A stretch of DNA of 64,000 nt from contig DATAEK010000009.1 in NCBI GenBank assembly GCA_036258055.1, positions 43,072 to 107,071 on the forward strand, written 5' to 3'. Shown in pieces: positions 43,164 to 51,641 of this stretch (its first letter is position 1; every line of letters begins with the position of its first letter). A model generated the notes under the pieces. The model had not been told where the DNA came from. It saw only the letters and a list, made by a program, of their open reading frames with translations, and did no database searches. The position numbers and the translations under genes are program-made. Source of the DNA: DATAEK01 sp036258055. Lineage in GTDB: Bacteria > Acidobacteriota > Vicinamibacteria > Vicinamibacterales > 2-12-FULL-66-21.

Positions 43164-44504
43164 ATGCAGAGAACCGAGACGACGACCGGCCAGGGACTGA
43201 CCGCAACCGAGTGGCTCATCTGCATCATCGCCGCGATAGGGTTTGCGTTCGACACCTACGAGCTGCTCATGCTGCCGCTGATCGTAGGGCCCGCGCTCGG
43301 AGAACTGGTGCACGCCCGCGTGGGAACGCCCGAATACGCCAGTTGGGTCGGCGTGCTGTTTTTCGTGCCGGCGGTCTTCGGCGGGATCTTCGGTCTGCTC
43401 GGTGGCTACCTCACGGATCGTCTCGGACGACGCCGTGTGCTCACGTGGAGCATCCTGCTGTACGCGTTCTCGGCGCTGGGAGCGGGTTACGCGACGAACA
43501 TCTACTGGCTGCTGGCGCTTCGCTGCACGACGTTCATCGGCGTGTGCGTGGAGTTCGTCGCGGCGACGGCGTGGCTGGCCGAGCTCTTCGCGGCGGAGCC
43601 GAAGCAACGCGAGCGCGTGCTCGGCTACACCCAGGCCTTCGGTTCGGTGGGTGGCGTCATGGTCACGTGGGTCTACTACTTTTGCGTCCAGCACGCGGCG
43701 AGTTTTCCGGCGATTCACGGTGGGCACGCGGCTTGGCGCTACACGCTGATCTCGGGTTTGATTCCAGCCGTCCCGCTGATCGTCATCCGCCCCTTCCTGC
43801 CGGAATCCCCAATCTGGAAAGAGAAGAAGGCCGCGGGCACGCTCCGGCGTCCAAGCCTGGGGGAGCTCTTCGCGCCGGCGTACGCGAAGACCACGATTGT
43901 CACCACGATCATGTTCGCGTGCGCGTACGGTGCTGCGTTCGGCGCCATCCAGCACATGCCGCGCATCGTCCCCGGGATGCCGGAGGTGGCGTCGCTCGCA
44001 CCCCCCGTGCGTCAGCAGATCGCGAGCGTCGTCCAGTCGTATCAAGAGTACGGCGGGCTCATCGGCCGCATCCTGCTGGCGATTCTCGCCGTCCGGATCG
44101 TGTCGCGCCGGTCGCTGCTCTGGGTCTTCCAGATCCCGGGGCTCTTCGTCGTGCCGATCGTGTTCTATCTGTCAGCGGACTCGTCGCTCACGTTCGCGAA
44201 GTTGGGGATGTTCCTGGCGGGACTGTTCACCGTTTCGCAGTTCAGTTTCTGGGGCAACTATCTGCCGCGTATGTATCCGACGTATCTGCGCGGCACCGGC
44301 GAGAGCTTCGCCGCCAACGTCGGCGGCCGGATGATCGGTACGTTTGCCGCGTGGGTCACGCCGCAGCTCGCGACGTCGATGCCCGGGTCGCCGACACACC
44401 AGCTCGCGTACGCCGCAGCACTTGTCGGGCTCGTGGTGTACGTCGGCGGGGTGATCGCGAGCTTCCAGCTCCAGGAGCCGACGCAGGAAGAGCTGCCGGA
44501 GTAG
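43164..44504 (+). CDS. Major facilitator superfamily transporter
   Basis: A 446-residue MFS permease with 12 predicted helices. The A-motif between helices 2 and 3 is GGYLTDRLGRRRVLTWS, and the second-half equivalent is weaker. The FLPESPIWKEKKAAGTLRRP loop between the halves is typical of metabolite:H+ symporters of the sugar/aromatic-acid type. The start ATG 43164 is 197 bases from the divergent Fe-ADH gene. Likely imports a carboxylate or sugar; the substrate is not decidable. Confidence 0.9.
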   Translation: MQRTETTTGQGLTATEWLICIIAAIGFAFDTYELLMLPLIVGPALGELVHARVGTPEYASWVGVLFFVPAVFGGIFGLLGGYLTDRLGRRRVLTWSILLYAFSALGAGYATNIYWLLALRCTTFIGVCVEFVAATAWLAELFAAEPKQRERVLGYTQAFGSVGGVMVTWVYYFCVQHAASFPAIHGGHAAWRYTLISGLIPAVPLIVIRPFLPESPIWKEKKAAGTLRRPSLGELFAPAYAKTTIVTTIMFACAYGAAFGAIQHMPRIVPGMPEVASLAPPVRQQIASVVQSYQEYGGLIGRILLAILAVRIVSRRSLLWVFQIPGLFVVPIVFYLSADSSLTFAKLGMFLAGLFTVSQFSFWGNYLPRMYPTYLRGTGESFAANVGGRMIGTFAAWVTPQLATSMPGSPTHQLAYAAALVGLVVYVGGVIASFQLQEPTQEELPE

Positions 44505-44560
44505 GAGTAGGGGAGACCTCGGTCCTGATCTCCTGGCCTGATGTCTTGGTGAACTGATCG

Positions 44561-45319
44561 ATGTTGTCGACTTCACCAGCCACACACGCCAGCCGCATGC
44601 TGGTCGCGCTTCTGCTGGCGACGAGCGCGGTCGCCTGGTTCGCCCTGTGGCGCTGGGGCGCCTCGCCATACGCGCACGGGGTCCATCTTTATCACGATGC
44701 GAGCGGCCCTGACGCGGGTGGTTTTCCGGCCTTCGTCATCGGCTGGACGTTGATGACCGTCGCGATGATGCTTCCGACGATTTCACCTCTTGTCGTCGTG
44801 TTCGCACGTGCGGTGGATGTCCGAACCGATCGCGTTCTCTTGATCGCGTACCTCGTCGCGGGATACCTCGCGGTCTGGGTTCTTGCGGGCGTTGGCGCGT
44901 ACGCGGCCGCCATCGGAATTCGCGTCGCGGCGTTCACGATCGCTCCCCATCGTGCGGTCTGGATGATTGGGGCCGGCGCGCTTCTCATCGCAGGTCTCTA
45001 TCAGTTCTCGCCGCTGAAAGACCGCTGTCTCGAGCACTGCCGCTCTCCCTTCAGTTTCATGATGGAGCGCTGGAGCGGCGAGGGTCTCAGAGGTCAGGCG
45101 CTTTCAGCCGGTATTCGTCACGGCCTCTTCTGTGTGGGGTGCTGCTGGGCGCTGATGCTGCTGATGCTGCCGCTCGGCGCGAGCAACCTCGCGTGGATGC
45201 TGCTCCTCGGCGTGGTGATGGCTGCGGAGAAGAACGCACCGGGGGGCCGCCAGATGTCGAAGCCGATTGGGGTCATCCTCCTGTTTCTCGCCGTCGTTGT
45301 CGCGATACGCGGCCAGTGA
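44561..45319 (+). CDS. DUF2182 predicted metal-binding integral membrane protein
   Basis: A 252-residue membrane protein with six or seven helices. The segment MLLMLPLGASNLAWMLLLG followed by MAAEKNAPGG is the conserved end of DUF2182 proteins, and WTLMTVAMMLPTISPLVVVF is the conserved start. Such proteins are often annotated as copper chaperone-like or metal-binding from neighbourhood alone; function is unproved. Cys residues in LKDRCLEHCRSPF and HGLFCVGCCW could bind metal. It follows the MFS gene by 56 bases on the same strand. Confidence 0.85.
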   Translation: MLSTSPATHASRMLVALLLATSAVAWFALWRWGASPYAHGVHLYHDASGPDAGGFPAFVIGWTLMTVAMMLPTISPLVVVFARAVDVRTDRVLLIAYLVAGYLAVWVLAGVGAYAAAIGIRVAAFTIAPHRAVWMIGAGALLIAGLYQFSPLKDRCLEHCRSPFSFMMERWSGEGLRGQALSAGIRHGLFCVGCCWALMLLMLPLGASNLAWMLLLGVVMAAEKNAPGGRQMSKPIGVILLFLAVVVAIRGQ

Positions 45320-45382
45320 TTTCCGCGATCGCGCGACGACGGCATCAGTGAACCGTGTCGGCAATCTTTTCGAGGAGGCGTC

Positions 45383-46105
45383 GTGCCGCTGTCAATCCAG
45401 AGCCGTCGCGTCGGCGAGGTCGTCGTGCTCGCGTGCCGAGGACGCATCGTCGAGGGCGCCGAGTCGGTTGCGCTCGGCCAGCAGATCGCGGGTCTCCTGC
45501 CCGACGAGCCCTGCATCGTTCTCGATCTGGCCGGGATTGAGTTCCTCGACAGCAGCGGCATCGGGCTTCTGGTGCGGCTCCTGAACCGAGCCCGAGCGGC
45601 GCAGGGCGATCTGAAATTGTGCCGCGTGCCCGACAGAGTCCGCGAGATCCTCAGGATCACGAAGCTCGCGGCGGTCTTCGACGCGCACGCGGCGGACGTC
45701 GATGCAATCGACGCCTTCCTTCGAGAGCCCGCTGCAGACGGGGTGGCGAGACGGTTCAACGTTGATGTGCTCTGCGTCGACGCGTCGGCCGACGTTCGCG
45801 CCTACATCTCGGAGGCGCTGCGACAGTCCGGCTACGGCGTGCTGTCCGCTTCGAATCTCCCCGATGCGTTCGCACTGTTGCGGGCGTCACGGCCGAAAGC
45901 GGTTGTCGTCGGCGCCGCGCTGCGGGAGGCGCGGGACACGTGGAGCGCCGCCGCGTTCAACGATCTCGCCAATGCGCTGACGGTGATCGAGCTGCCTGCG
46001 GATTTCTCGGGCCGCGACGCGGCAGAGGCGGGAGCTCTGCTCGAGCGTGTGCGCGCCGCGATTGGCGATCGCGACGTCAAGCCCAGCGCTGCCGGTGAGG
46101 CGTAG
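45383..46105 (+). CDS. STAS domain protein with C-terminal degenerate receiver
   Basis: A 240-residue protein. Residues 1-110 form a STAS anti-sigma factor antagonist domain with LDLAGIEFLDSSGIGLLVRL; the phospho-acceptor Ser in DSSG (about S57) is intact. Residues about 125-240 look like a response-regulator fold (VDVLCVDASADVRAYISEAL then PKAVVVGAAL), but the phosphorylatable Asp is replaced by Val/Gly. So a switchable STAS domain is joined to a pseudo-receiver. Start GTG 45383 has GGAGG close upstream. No cognate anti-sigma kinase is in the window; its partner is unknown. Confidence 0.8.
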   Translation: MPLSIQSRRVGEVVVLACRGRIVEGAESVALGQQIAGLLPDEPCIVLDLAGIEFLDSSGIGLLVRLLNRARAAQGDLKLCRVPDRVREILRITKLAAVFDAHAADVDAIDAFLREPAADGVARRFNVDVLCVDASADVRAYISEALRQSGYGVLSASNLPDAFALLRASRPKAVVVGAALREARDTWSAAAFNDLANALTVIELPADFSGRDAAEAGALLERVRAAIGDRDVKPSAAGEA

Positions 46106-46184
46106 CTCGGCCGAACCGCTTTTTTCCGCAGTCCACGTCTGCATTGCGCTGCCGATGGCCGCGTCGCGGGCGTATTCTCGTTCG

Positions 46185-46991
46185 ATGACCGATCGCACGC
46201 GGCTTTTTCATCAGCTCCACGAGTCTGGCTGCTTCGTGATTCCCAATCCATGGGACAAGGGAAGCGCCCGCCTGCTCGAAAGACTCGGCTTCCGGGCCCT
46301 GGCGACGACGAGCTCCGGCTTCGCATGGTCGCAGGGGCGTCAGGACAACCACGTGACCGTCGACGATGCCCTCGCGCATCTACGCGCGGTCGCGGGAGCT
46401 GTTGCCATCCCGGTCAGCGCTGACTTCGAAGGCGGATTTGCCGAAACGCCCGACGGCGTCTCGGCCAACGTGGCTCGGGCCGCCGTAACCGGCGTCGCCG
46501 GACTCTCTATCGAGGATTCGACTCGGAATCAGTCGAGCCCGCTCTTCGATTTTGCGCTCGCGGTGGAGCGGGTTCAGGCGGCGCGCCACGCGATTGACGC
46601 AGCCGGGACGGGCACGCTGCTGACCGCGCGCTCAGAGGGGTTCATCGTTGGCCGACCCGATCTCGAGGAGACGATTCGACGATTGACGGCGTTCGCAAAC
46701 GCGGGCGCAGACTGCTTGTACGCTCCAGGCCTGCGATCCAAGTCCGACATCAGCGCGGTCGTCCGGGCGGTGGCGCCGAAACCCGTGAACGTCCTCGTCA
46801 GCAGCGACTTCACCACTGTCGCCGAGCTTGCGGAACTTGGCGTTCGTCGAATCAGCGTGGGCGGGGCGCTCGCGCGCGCGGCATGGACGGGGTTCTTCGA
46901 TGCGGCCCGCGAGATTGCCGGTCAGGGCACTTTCACGAAGCTCGGTCGCGCCGTGACCTCCGGCGAGTTGAACGGATCGTTTCCAGCCTGA
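46185..46991 (+). CDS. Isocitrate lyase / PEP mutase family protein
   Basis: A 268-residue TIM-barrel enzyme. VIPNPWDKGSARLLERLGF starts the family's common core, and PVSADFEGGF then GLSIEDSTRN mark metal-binding acidic residues of PEP mutase-like proteins. It lacks the KKCGH motif of isocitrate lyase, so C-C or P-C lyase acting on an oxaloacetate- or 2-methylisocitrate-like substrate is more likely. Start at ATG 46185 because earlier codons read poorly. Cytoplasmic. No linked metabolic genes nearby help to define the substrate. Confidence 0.87.
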   Translation: MTDRTRLFHQLHESGCFVIPNPWDKGSARLLERLGFRALATTSSGFAWSQGRQDNHVTVDDALAHLRAVAGAVAIPVSADFEGGFAETPDGVSANVARAAVTGVAGLSIEDSTRNQSSPLFDFALAVERVQAARHAIDAAGTGTLLTARSEGFIVGRPDLEETIRRLTAFANAGADCLYAPGLRSKSDISAVVRAVAPKPVNVLVSSDFTTVAELAELGVRRISVGGALARAAWTGFFDAAREIAGQGTFTKLGRAVTSGELNGSFPA

Positions 46992-47046
46992 CCCGTCGTC
47001 GCACCAACGAGTGAGGCATCGGTGACGTCAGCGATCCGGACACACG

Positions 47047-47547
47047 TCACGCGTGCCGATGCATGTCGGGCATTCCGAGGCGATGGACCGTGTCCTTTTC
47101 GAAATCGAACTCGATGAGGACGACGGGTTCCTGGCCGACGACCCAGCCATCGTGGCCCGGTTCGATCACCACGATCTGCGGCGCTTTGTGCTCGATCACG
47201 CAGCCGTCTGCGTATTCGATGTGGATCTCGCCGTGCGCGAGGAATCCGACGTGCGCGTGCATGCAGAGGTCGGTGCCCACGACCGGCTTCATGTCGGTCG
47301 ACCACCTGAAGCCCGGCGGGTAGATCATCCGCTTCACGCGGGCGGATCCCGCGCGCCCCACCTCGAGCAGCACGTGACCGATCTCCCGGCGTTCGACGCC
47401 CTTGAGCGGCGCCATCAGCGGAAGTGCGGTCACCGCCCTTGCCCGAGCCGACGCCGGCCGAGAGGTCGCGGCGGCTTTCTTCACCGCGGCTTTCTTCTTC
47501 GAGGTGGCCTTGCGCGCTGTCTTCCGTGCGACCTTTTTCTTCGTCAT
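47047..47547 (-). CDS. Cupin-fold protein with Lys/Ala-rich histone-H1-like N-terminal tail
   Basis: A 166-residue protein from ATG 47547. The first 45 residues are very basic and low-complexity (TKKKVARKTARKATSKKKAA and on), like bacterial histone-H1-like tails. The rest is a small beta-barrel: MKPVVGTDLCMHAHVGFLAH then EIHIEYADGCVIEHKAP and VVIEPGHDGWVVG, which fits a cupin with His ligands. The tail suggests binding to nucleic acid or another polyanion. The cupin's ligand is unknown. The tail could also help cell-surface or membrane interaction. No functional neighbour. Confidence 0.7.
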   Translation of the reverse strand: MTKKKVARKTARKATSKKKAAVKKAAATSRPASARARAVTALPLMAPLKGVERREIGHVLLEVGRAGSARVKRMIYPPGFRWSTDMKPVVGTDLCMHAHVGFLAHGEIHIEYADGCVIEHKAPQIVVIEPGHDGWVVGQEPVVLIEFDFEKDTVHRLGMPDMHRHA

Positions 47548-47651
47548 GGATCCTCGCTGTGCTGACACTAGCACAGGGATGGTTGCGCGACGAAAGCCGC
47601 TTTTGCGTGCCACGCGCGCGGTCAATTAGGATGGTGCGCTGGGAGTGAGTT

Positions 47652-48035
47652 ATGAGGACGCGCATGTTTCCGATTGTCCTGACGGGTGCGGTGCTGGCGG
47701 CGTCGCTCGTCGCACAGGAGCCGTCCGACACGGTGAAGTGGTCGGGCGCTGGCAGGGTCGCGATCGAGTCCACCGTGCTCGCGCCGAACGGATGCTATTC
47801 GGCCGGGAGGCCCGTTGCCGGTGTGCCCGCGGGAGCGACCGTGGTCGAGCACGCCGCGCTGGTGACGTTCCCGCTCGTGCACGCCGACGGTGTCATGTGC
47901 ACGCAGGCATTAAAACCGGTTCACTTCTCGATCACCGTCGACGCGGCAGCCGGTACGCAAGCGATCGTGATCTACACGACGGACACGTTGGCGAAATCTG
48001 TGACCGCTCGCGCACTGTCACTGCCGCGCCGCTGA
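47652..48035 (+). CDS. Small secreted protein of unknown function
   Basis: A 127-residue protein with signal peptide (FPIVLTGAVLAASLVA then QEP). The mature part has two cysteines (NGCYSAG and GVMCTQA) that could form a disulfide, and beta-strand-like segments. GGGAGTGAG lies before the ATG. I do not recognise the family. It lies 104 bases from the divergent cupin gene and 14 bases before the NTF2-like gene, so it may be co-transcribed with it. Confidence 0.65.
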   Translation: MRTRMFPIVLTGAVLAASLVAQEPSDTVKWSGAGRVAIESTVLAPNGCYSAGRPVAGVPAGATVVEHAALVTFPLVHADGVMCTQALKPVHFSITVDAAAGTQAIVIYTTDTLAKSVTARALSLPRR

Positions 48036-48049
48036 CAGGGAGGTGAGAC

Positions 48050-48445
48050 ATGCCGAGTGCGACTGCCGGAGACGTGCAGAAGGCGGCTGAAGCATACGAT
48101 CACTGCTGGCTCGAAGGCCGGCCGGAAGATCTCCGTCAATTCCTCCACGCCAACGTCGTGTTCGCCGGCCCGCAATTCGAGCGGCTCGCGTCGGGCGTCG
48201 ATGCCTGCGTGCGGACCTACCATGACTTCCTGACGCAGGCAAAGATCCACGGCTTCACGCCGTCGGACTACATCATCGACCTCGCCGGCGATTCGGCGGT
48301 GATGACCTACCGATGGACGATCGACTACGAAATCGGCGGCGCGCGTCACCAGGACTCGGGTCAGGACCTTCTCGTCTGGCTCCATCGGGCGGGGCGATGG
48401 CTGATCACCTGGCGCTCGCAACGTCCGGACGCCGCACCGGCGTGA
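48050..48445 (+). CDS. NTF2-like (SnoaL / DUF4440-type) protein
   Basis: A 131-residue alpha+beta protein with the cone-shaped NTF2-like pattern: an N-terminal helix (QKAAEAYDHCWLEGRPEDLR), strand-helix units and RWTIDYEIGG, then LVWLHRAGRWLITWRSQRP. Members bind small ligands or act as isomerase or cyclase; the ligand cannot be predicted. Strong ribosome site GGGAGGTGA before ATG 48050. The stop overlaps the GTG of the next gene (GTGA, 48442-48445). Confidence 0.78.
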   Translation: MPSATAGDVQKAAEAYDHCWLEGRPEDLRQFLHANVVFAGPQFERLASGVDACVRTYHDFLTQAKIHGFTPSDYIIDLAGDSAVMTYRWTIDYEIGGARHQDSGQDLLVWLHRAGRWLITWRSQRPDAAPA

Positions 48446-49068
48446 TCGACGCCGGCAACGTCAGCACATCCCTACGAGGACAATTGGCCACTGCGCGCAA
48501 ACCCAACCCGGTGAACCCGACGTTCTTTGCCGATCCGAAGGCATTCCGTCAGTGGCTGCGGAAGAACCATCGCACGGCTGAAGATCTGGTCGTTGGCTTC
48601 TACAAGCGGGACTCGGGGAAGCCCAGCATCACGTGGCCGGAATCGGTCGACCAGGCGCTCTGCTTCGGCTGGATCGACGGCATCCGCCGGCGGATCGATG
48701 ACGAAAGCTACTCGATTCGTTTCACGCCACGCAGGCCGCAGAGCGTGTGGAGCACGGTCAACATCAAGCGCGTGGCGGAACTCGAAAAGCTGGGCGTGAT
48801 GCGGGCCGCCGGGAAAGCGGCCTTCGCGAAGCGCAACGACGAAAAGTCACGCATCTATTCGTACGAGCAGCGGTTTCACGCGAAGCTGGAGCCGCATCAG
48901 CAGCGGTTGCTCAAGGCCAACGAGAAAGCCTGGATGTCCTTTCGAGCGCAACCCCCCTGGTTCCAGCGACAGGTCACGTACTGGATCGTGAGCGCCAAGT
49001 CCGAGGAAACGAGGCTACGGCGGCTGCAAAAGCTGATTGACGACCTGGCCCGCGGACGGCGACCATAG
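48442..49068 (+). CDS. YdeI/OmdA-family protein
   Basis: About 208 residues from GTG 48442, or 194 from TTG 48484. It matches the YdeI domain family: FFADPKAFRQWLRKNHRTAEDLVVGFYKR, ITWPESVDQALCFGWIDG, then FTPRRPQSVWSTVN and a C-terminal NEKAWMSFRAQPPWFQRQVTYWI segment. The family has been connected to antimicrobial peptide resistance in some bacteria, but biochemical activity is unknown. Translation appears coupled to the gene before. Confidence 0.85.
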   Translation: MIDAGNVSTSLRGQLATARKPNPVNPTFFADPKAFRQWLRKNHRTAEDLVVGFYKRDSGKPSITWPESVDQALCFGWIDGIRRRIDDESYSIRFTPRRPQSVWSTVNIKRVAELEKLGVMRAAGKAAFAKRNDEKSRIYSYEQRFHAKLEPHQQRLLKANEKAWMSFRAQPPWFQRQVTYWIVSAKSEETRLRRLQKLIDDLARGRRP

Positions 49069-49089
49069 GTCAGCGCAAAGGAGGCGGCC

Positions 49090-49296
49090 ATGTTCACCCG
49101 CGCACGACGGATGGCCTGCTCGTTCTGCGGCAGGAAAGCTGCCGATGTCGCCAAACTGGTGGCCGGTCCTGCGACCTACCTTCGGCCCCCTCCTTACATC
49201 TGCGACGAGTGCGTCGCGACGGCCACCCGGATCATGGAAGAGGCCGATTCGAACCCGGCGAAGGTCACCAGGTTCGATCAGCCCCGGAGCGAGTGA
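49090..49296 (+). CDS. Stand-alone ClpX-type C4 zinc finger protein
   Basis: A 68-residue protein that is almost only the zinc-binding domain found at the N-terminus of ClpX: CSFCGRKAADVAKLVAGP, then YICDECV. The four cysteines (CxxC and CxxC) and the GP turn are conserved. In ClpX this domain dimerises and binds adaptors or substrates; a free copy might modulate ClpXP, but that is inference. Strong AAGGAGG ribosome site. The stop overlaps the start of the next gene by GTGA. Confidence 0.85.
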   Translation: MFTRARRMACSFCGRKAADVAKLVAGPATYLRPPPYICDECVATATRIMEEADSNPAKVTRFDQPRSE

Positions 49297-49544
49297 GCGC
49301 GTCATTGTCGACACACGCGAAGCCGCGGCGGCCCCCCCTGTGGCAGCGGGTCCTGTCGGTCAGCGCTGCCGTCATCATAATCGTCCTCGCGTATCGAGAG
49401 CTTCCGCCCGATCCGGACATATGGCGCTGGTCACTGTTCGGCGCCGGTCTCGGTCTAGCTGGTGCGGTCGTCGGCGCGGCGGTGGCGTTTGCCGTGATCG
49501 TCCATCGACGGCGGACGGACGCCGCCCGACACGTGCATAATTGA
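49293..49544 (+). CDS. Small two-helix membrane protein of unknown function
   Basis: An 83-residue protein from GTG 49293. Two hydrophobic segments (about 18-36 and 46-68, LGLAGAVVGAAVAFAVIVH) separated by a short charged loop RELPPDPDIWRW. Basic ends. It has no recognisable domain. The overlap with the zinc-finger gene indicates co-translation, so the two products may act together. Confidence 0.65.
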   Translation: MSASLSTHAKPRRPPLWQRVLSVSAAVIIIVLAYRELPPDPDIWRWSLFGAGLGLAGAVVGAAVAFAVIVHRRRTDAARHVHN

Positions 49545-49583
49545 TCTCGACACGATTCGCCTGCCCGAATCGAAAGCGAGATC

Positions 49584-50258
49584 ATGGGATACACCTGGCT
49601 CTTGACGTTGGCGCTGGCGGCACAGACCGCCGGCGGCCCCCCGCAACCCGCGTTCAAGTACCCTCAGGTCGACCTACAGGGACGCCTCTACCGATCGGTC
49701 TTCGCACCGGGTCCGGGCACCCTCTCATCAGGGGACATCGCGACGCTGCCCGAGAACCTGCGCAGCCGTTTGAGTCGGTTCCTGGTCCAGCGTGCCGGGT
49801 TCACCTCGCATTACGAGAGCGCACCGGCCGATATCGAGAGCGTGGCGCGGGACGCGAAGCGACGCGCGATCGAGCAGTCGGTCACCGCGCTGATCGAGAG
49901 TCCGGACGCCGCCGCCCCCGCGCTCGCGTTCGTGAAGGGCGCCCCGATCGCCTACGAATGGGAGGGAATGCCTGACGGTCCGCTCGCGGAATCGGCGTAC
50001 GCAGAGCAGACGCTGAAAGAGCAGCCGACGACCCTGCTCGCACCCTATCTCTATCTTTTTATCGCGCAGCGTCAGCGCGCCGCCGCCGAGGCTGCGGACC
50101 GCACGCAAGACAAGGCGGTCACGACCGCGGCCCTCGCGAAGTACCGTGACTATCTCTCCCGCGCGCGCAGTGCACCGGATCCCATCTTCGCGCTGATTGC
50201 GGATGACATGGAACGCATGCCGTACGTCTACGTCCGGAAATCGAATGACAAGAACTGA
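49584..50258 (+). CDS. Secreted protein of unknown function
   Basis: A 224-residue protein with a short signal peptide (YTWLLTLALAAQTAGG). The middle contains a mostly helical region (DIATLPENLRSRLSRFLVQR) and a long C-terminal helix (QRQRAAAEAADRTQDKAV). I do not recognise the family; no enzymatic motif is visible. It is followed by an M20 peptidase gene 18 bases downstream on the same strand. Confidence 0.65.
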   Translation: MGYTWLLTLALAAQTAGGPPQPAFKYPQVDLQGRLYRSVFAPGPGTLSSGDIATLPENLRSRLSRFLVQRAGFTSHYESAPADIESVARDAKRRAIEQSVTALIESPDAAAPALAFVKGAPIAYEWEGMPDGPLAESAYAEQTLKEQPTTLLAPYLYLFIAQRQRAAAEAADRTQDKAVTTAALAKYRDYLSRARSAPDPIFALIADDMERMPYVYVRKSNDKN

Positions 50259-50276
50259 CCTCATCGCGGAGCACGC

Positions 50277-51605
50277 ATGCGTCATGTGTGGACGGCTCTC
50301 GTGACGATCGGTCTGAGTGTGACAGCGTCGGCGCAGACACCGGACTGGAAGGCGGTTGAGGCGGAGGCGCTCCAGACGCTGCAGCGCTACGTCCGGATCA
50401 ACACGTCGAACCCACCCGGCGACGTCACCAGGGCCGCGGATTTCGTCGCAGGGCTTCTCGAGAAGGAAGGGATTCCGGTTACGCGCTACGAGTCGGTTCC
50501 GGGACGATCCATCGTCCTCGGGAGACTGAAAGGCGCGGGTCATGCGAAGCCGCTCCTCCTGCTGCATCACATGGACGTGGTGCCGGCCGACGCCAGCCGC
50601 TGGACCCACGATCCGTTCGGCGCTGAAATTGCCGACGGCCGGTTGTGGGGGCGCGGCTCGATTGACATGAAGGGCCCCGGCGTCATCCAGCTCTACTCGT
50701 TCATCCTGCTCAAGCGCCTCAACATCCCGCTCGATCGCGACGTCCTGCTCATGGCGGTGCCCGACGAGGAAGTCGGCGGCGGTAACGGTGCCGTCTGGAT
50801 GCGCAAGAACCATTTCGCCGATCTCGATCCCGAGTACGTGCTCGACGAAGGCGGCGTCGGCAGCCGGGATCTCTTCGCGCCCGGAAAGCTGGTGTTCGGC
50901 ATCTCCGTCGCGGAAAAGAAACTCCTCTGGCTCAAGTTGACGGCCGAGGGGGTCGCGGGCCACGGATCGCAGCCGCACGATCAGAACGCGAACGATCGAT
51001 TGATCAGAGCGCTGGCCCACCTCCTCGCCGAACCGCTTCCGACGGCGTCTTTCAGCGTTCTCGCGACGCTCGCCTCGCGTGTCGGCACGCTCGCGCCGAA
51101 CAAGTTCAACAACGCCATCCAGCACTCTACGATCTCGATTACGAGCCTGCGGTCGGGCGTCGGCGAGCCGCCAAGAGCCAACGTCATCCCGTCAGTCGCC
51201 GAAGCGACGATCGACTGCCGCGTGCTGCCGGGAACGTCGAAAGACGAATGGCTGAAAGAGATCGCGCGCCGGCTCAACGATCCGGCGATCAAGATCGAGG
51301 TCACCTACGAGTCCGATGACCCTGTTGTGACGAGCCAGGACTCGACGTTCTACAAGTCGCTGGAGGCCGCGGTCAAGAAACGGTATCCCGACGCGATCGT
51401 CACGCCGATGCTTGTACCTTTTGGCACCGACTCGAACGGCTTCCGTCCAATGGGCGTGAAGAGCTACGGCTTTACCCCCGTGGTAGTCCCCGCCGCGTCC
51501 GTCATGTCGATGCACGGCGACGCGGAGTTCGTTCCCGTCGACGCGCTCGGCCCCGCCATCCAGATCCTCTTCGACGCGCTGATCGCGACGGTCCGCTCGC
51601 GCTGA
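50277..51605 (+). CDS. M20 family metallopeptidase, exported
   Basis: A 442-residue peptidase with signal peptide ending ASAQTPDW. Zinc-site motifs: LLLHHMDVVPADASRW (His98 and Asp100), GRGSIDMKGPG (Asp130), PDEEVGGGNG (catalytic and metal Glu pair) and a late His in MSMHGDAEFVPVD. The dimerisation domain lies between (about 210-320). It resembles M20A/ArgE/DapE and carboxypeptidase G2-like enzymes. The signal sequence suggests periplasmic peptide or amide hydrolysis; substrate unknown. Confidence 0.92.
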   Translation: MRHVWTALVTIGLSVTASAQTPDWKAVEAEALQTLQRYVRINTSNPPGDVTRAADFVAGLLEKEGIPVTRYESVPGRSIVLGRLKGAGHAKPLLLLHHMDVVPADASRWTHDPFGAEIADGRLWGRGSIDMKGPGVIQLYSFILLKRLNIPLDRDVLLMAVPDEEVGGGNGAVWMRKNHFADLDPEYVLDEGGVGSRDLFAPGKLVFGISVAEKKLLWLKLTAEGVAGHGSQPHDQNANDRLIRALAHLLAEPLPTASFSVLATLASRVGTLAPNKFNNAIQHSTISITSLRSGVGEPPRANVIPSVAEATIDCRVLPGTSKDEWLKEIARRLNDPAIKIEVTYESDDPVVTSQDSTFYKSLEAAVKKRYPDAIVTPMLVPFGTDSNGFRPMGVKSYGFTPVVVPAASVMSMHGDAEFVPVDALGPAIQILFDALIATVRSR

Positions 51606-51641
51606 TCGCGCGCGATCGGTCATGGGCAAGAGACAAGGACC

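Noticed and set aside
43070..44557. A 495-codon plus-strand frame overlapping the MFS gene
   Set aside because: It reads as Arg/Ala-rich shadow of the MFS transporter, whose helices and A-motif are clear in the other frame.
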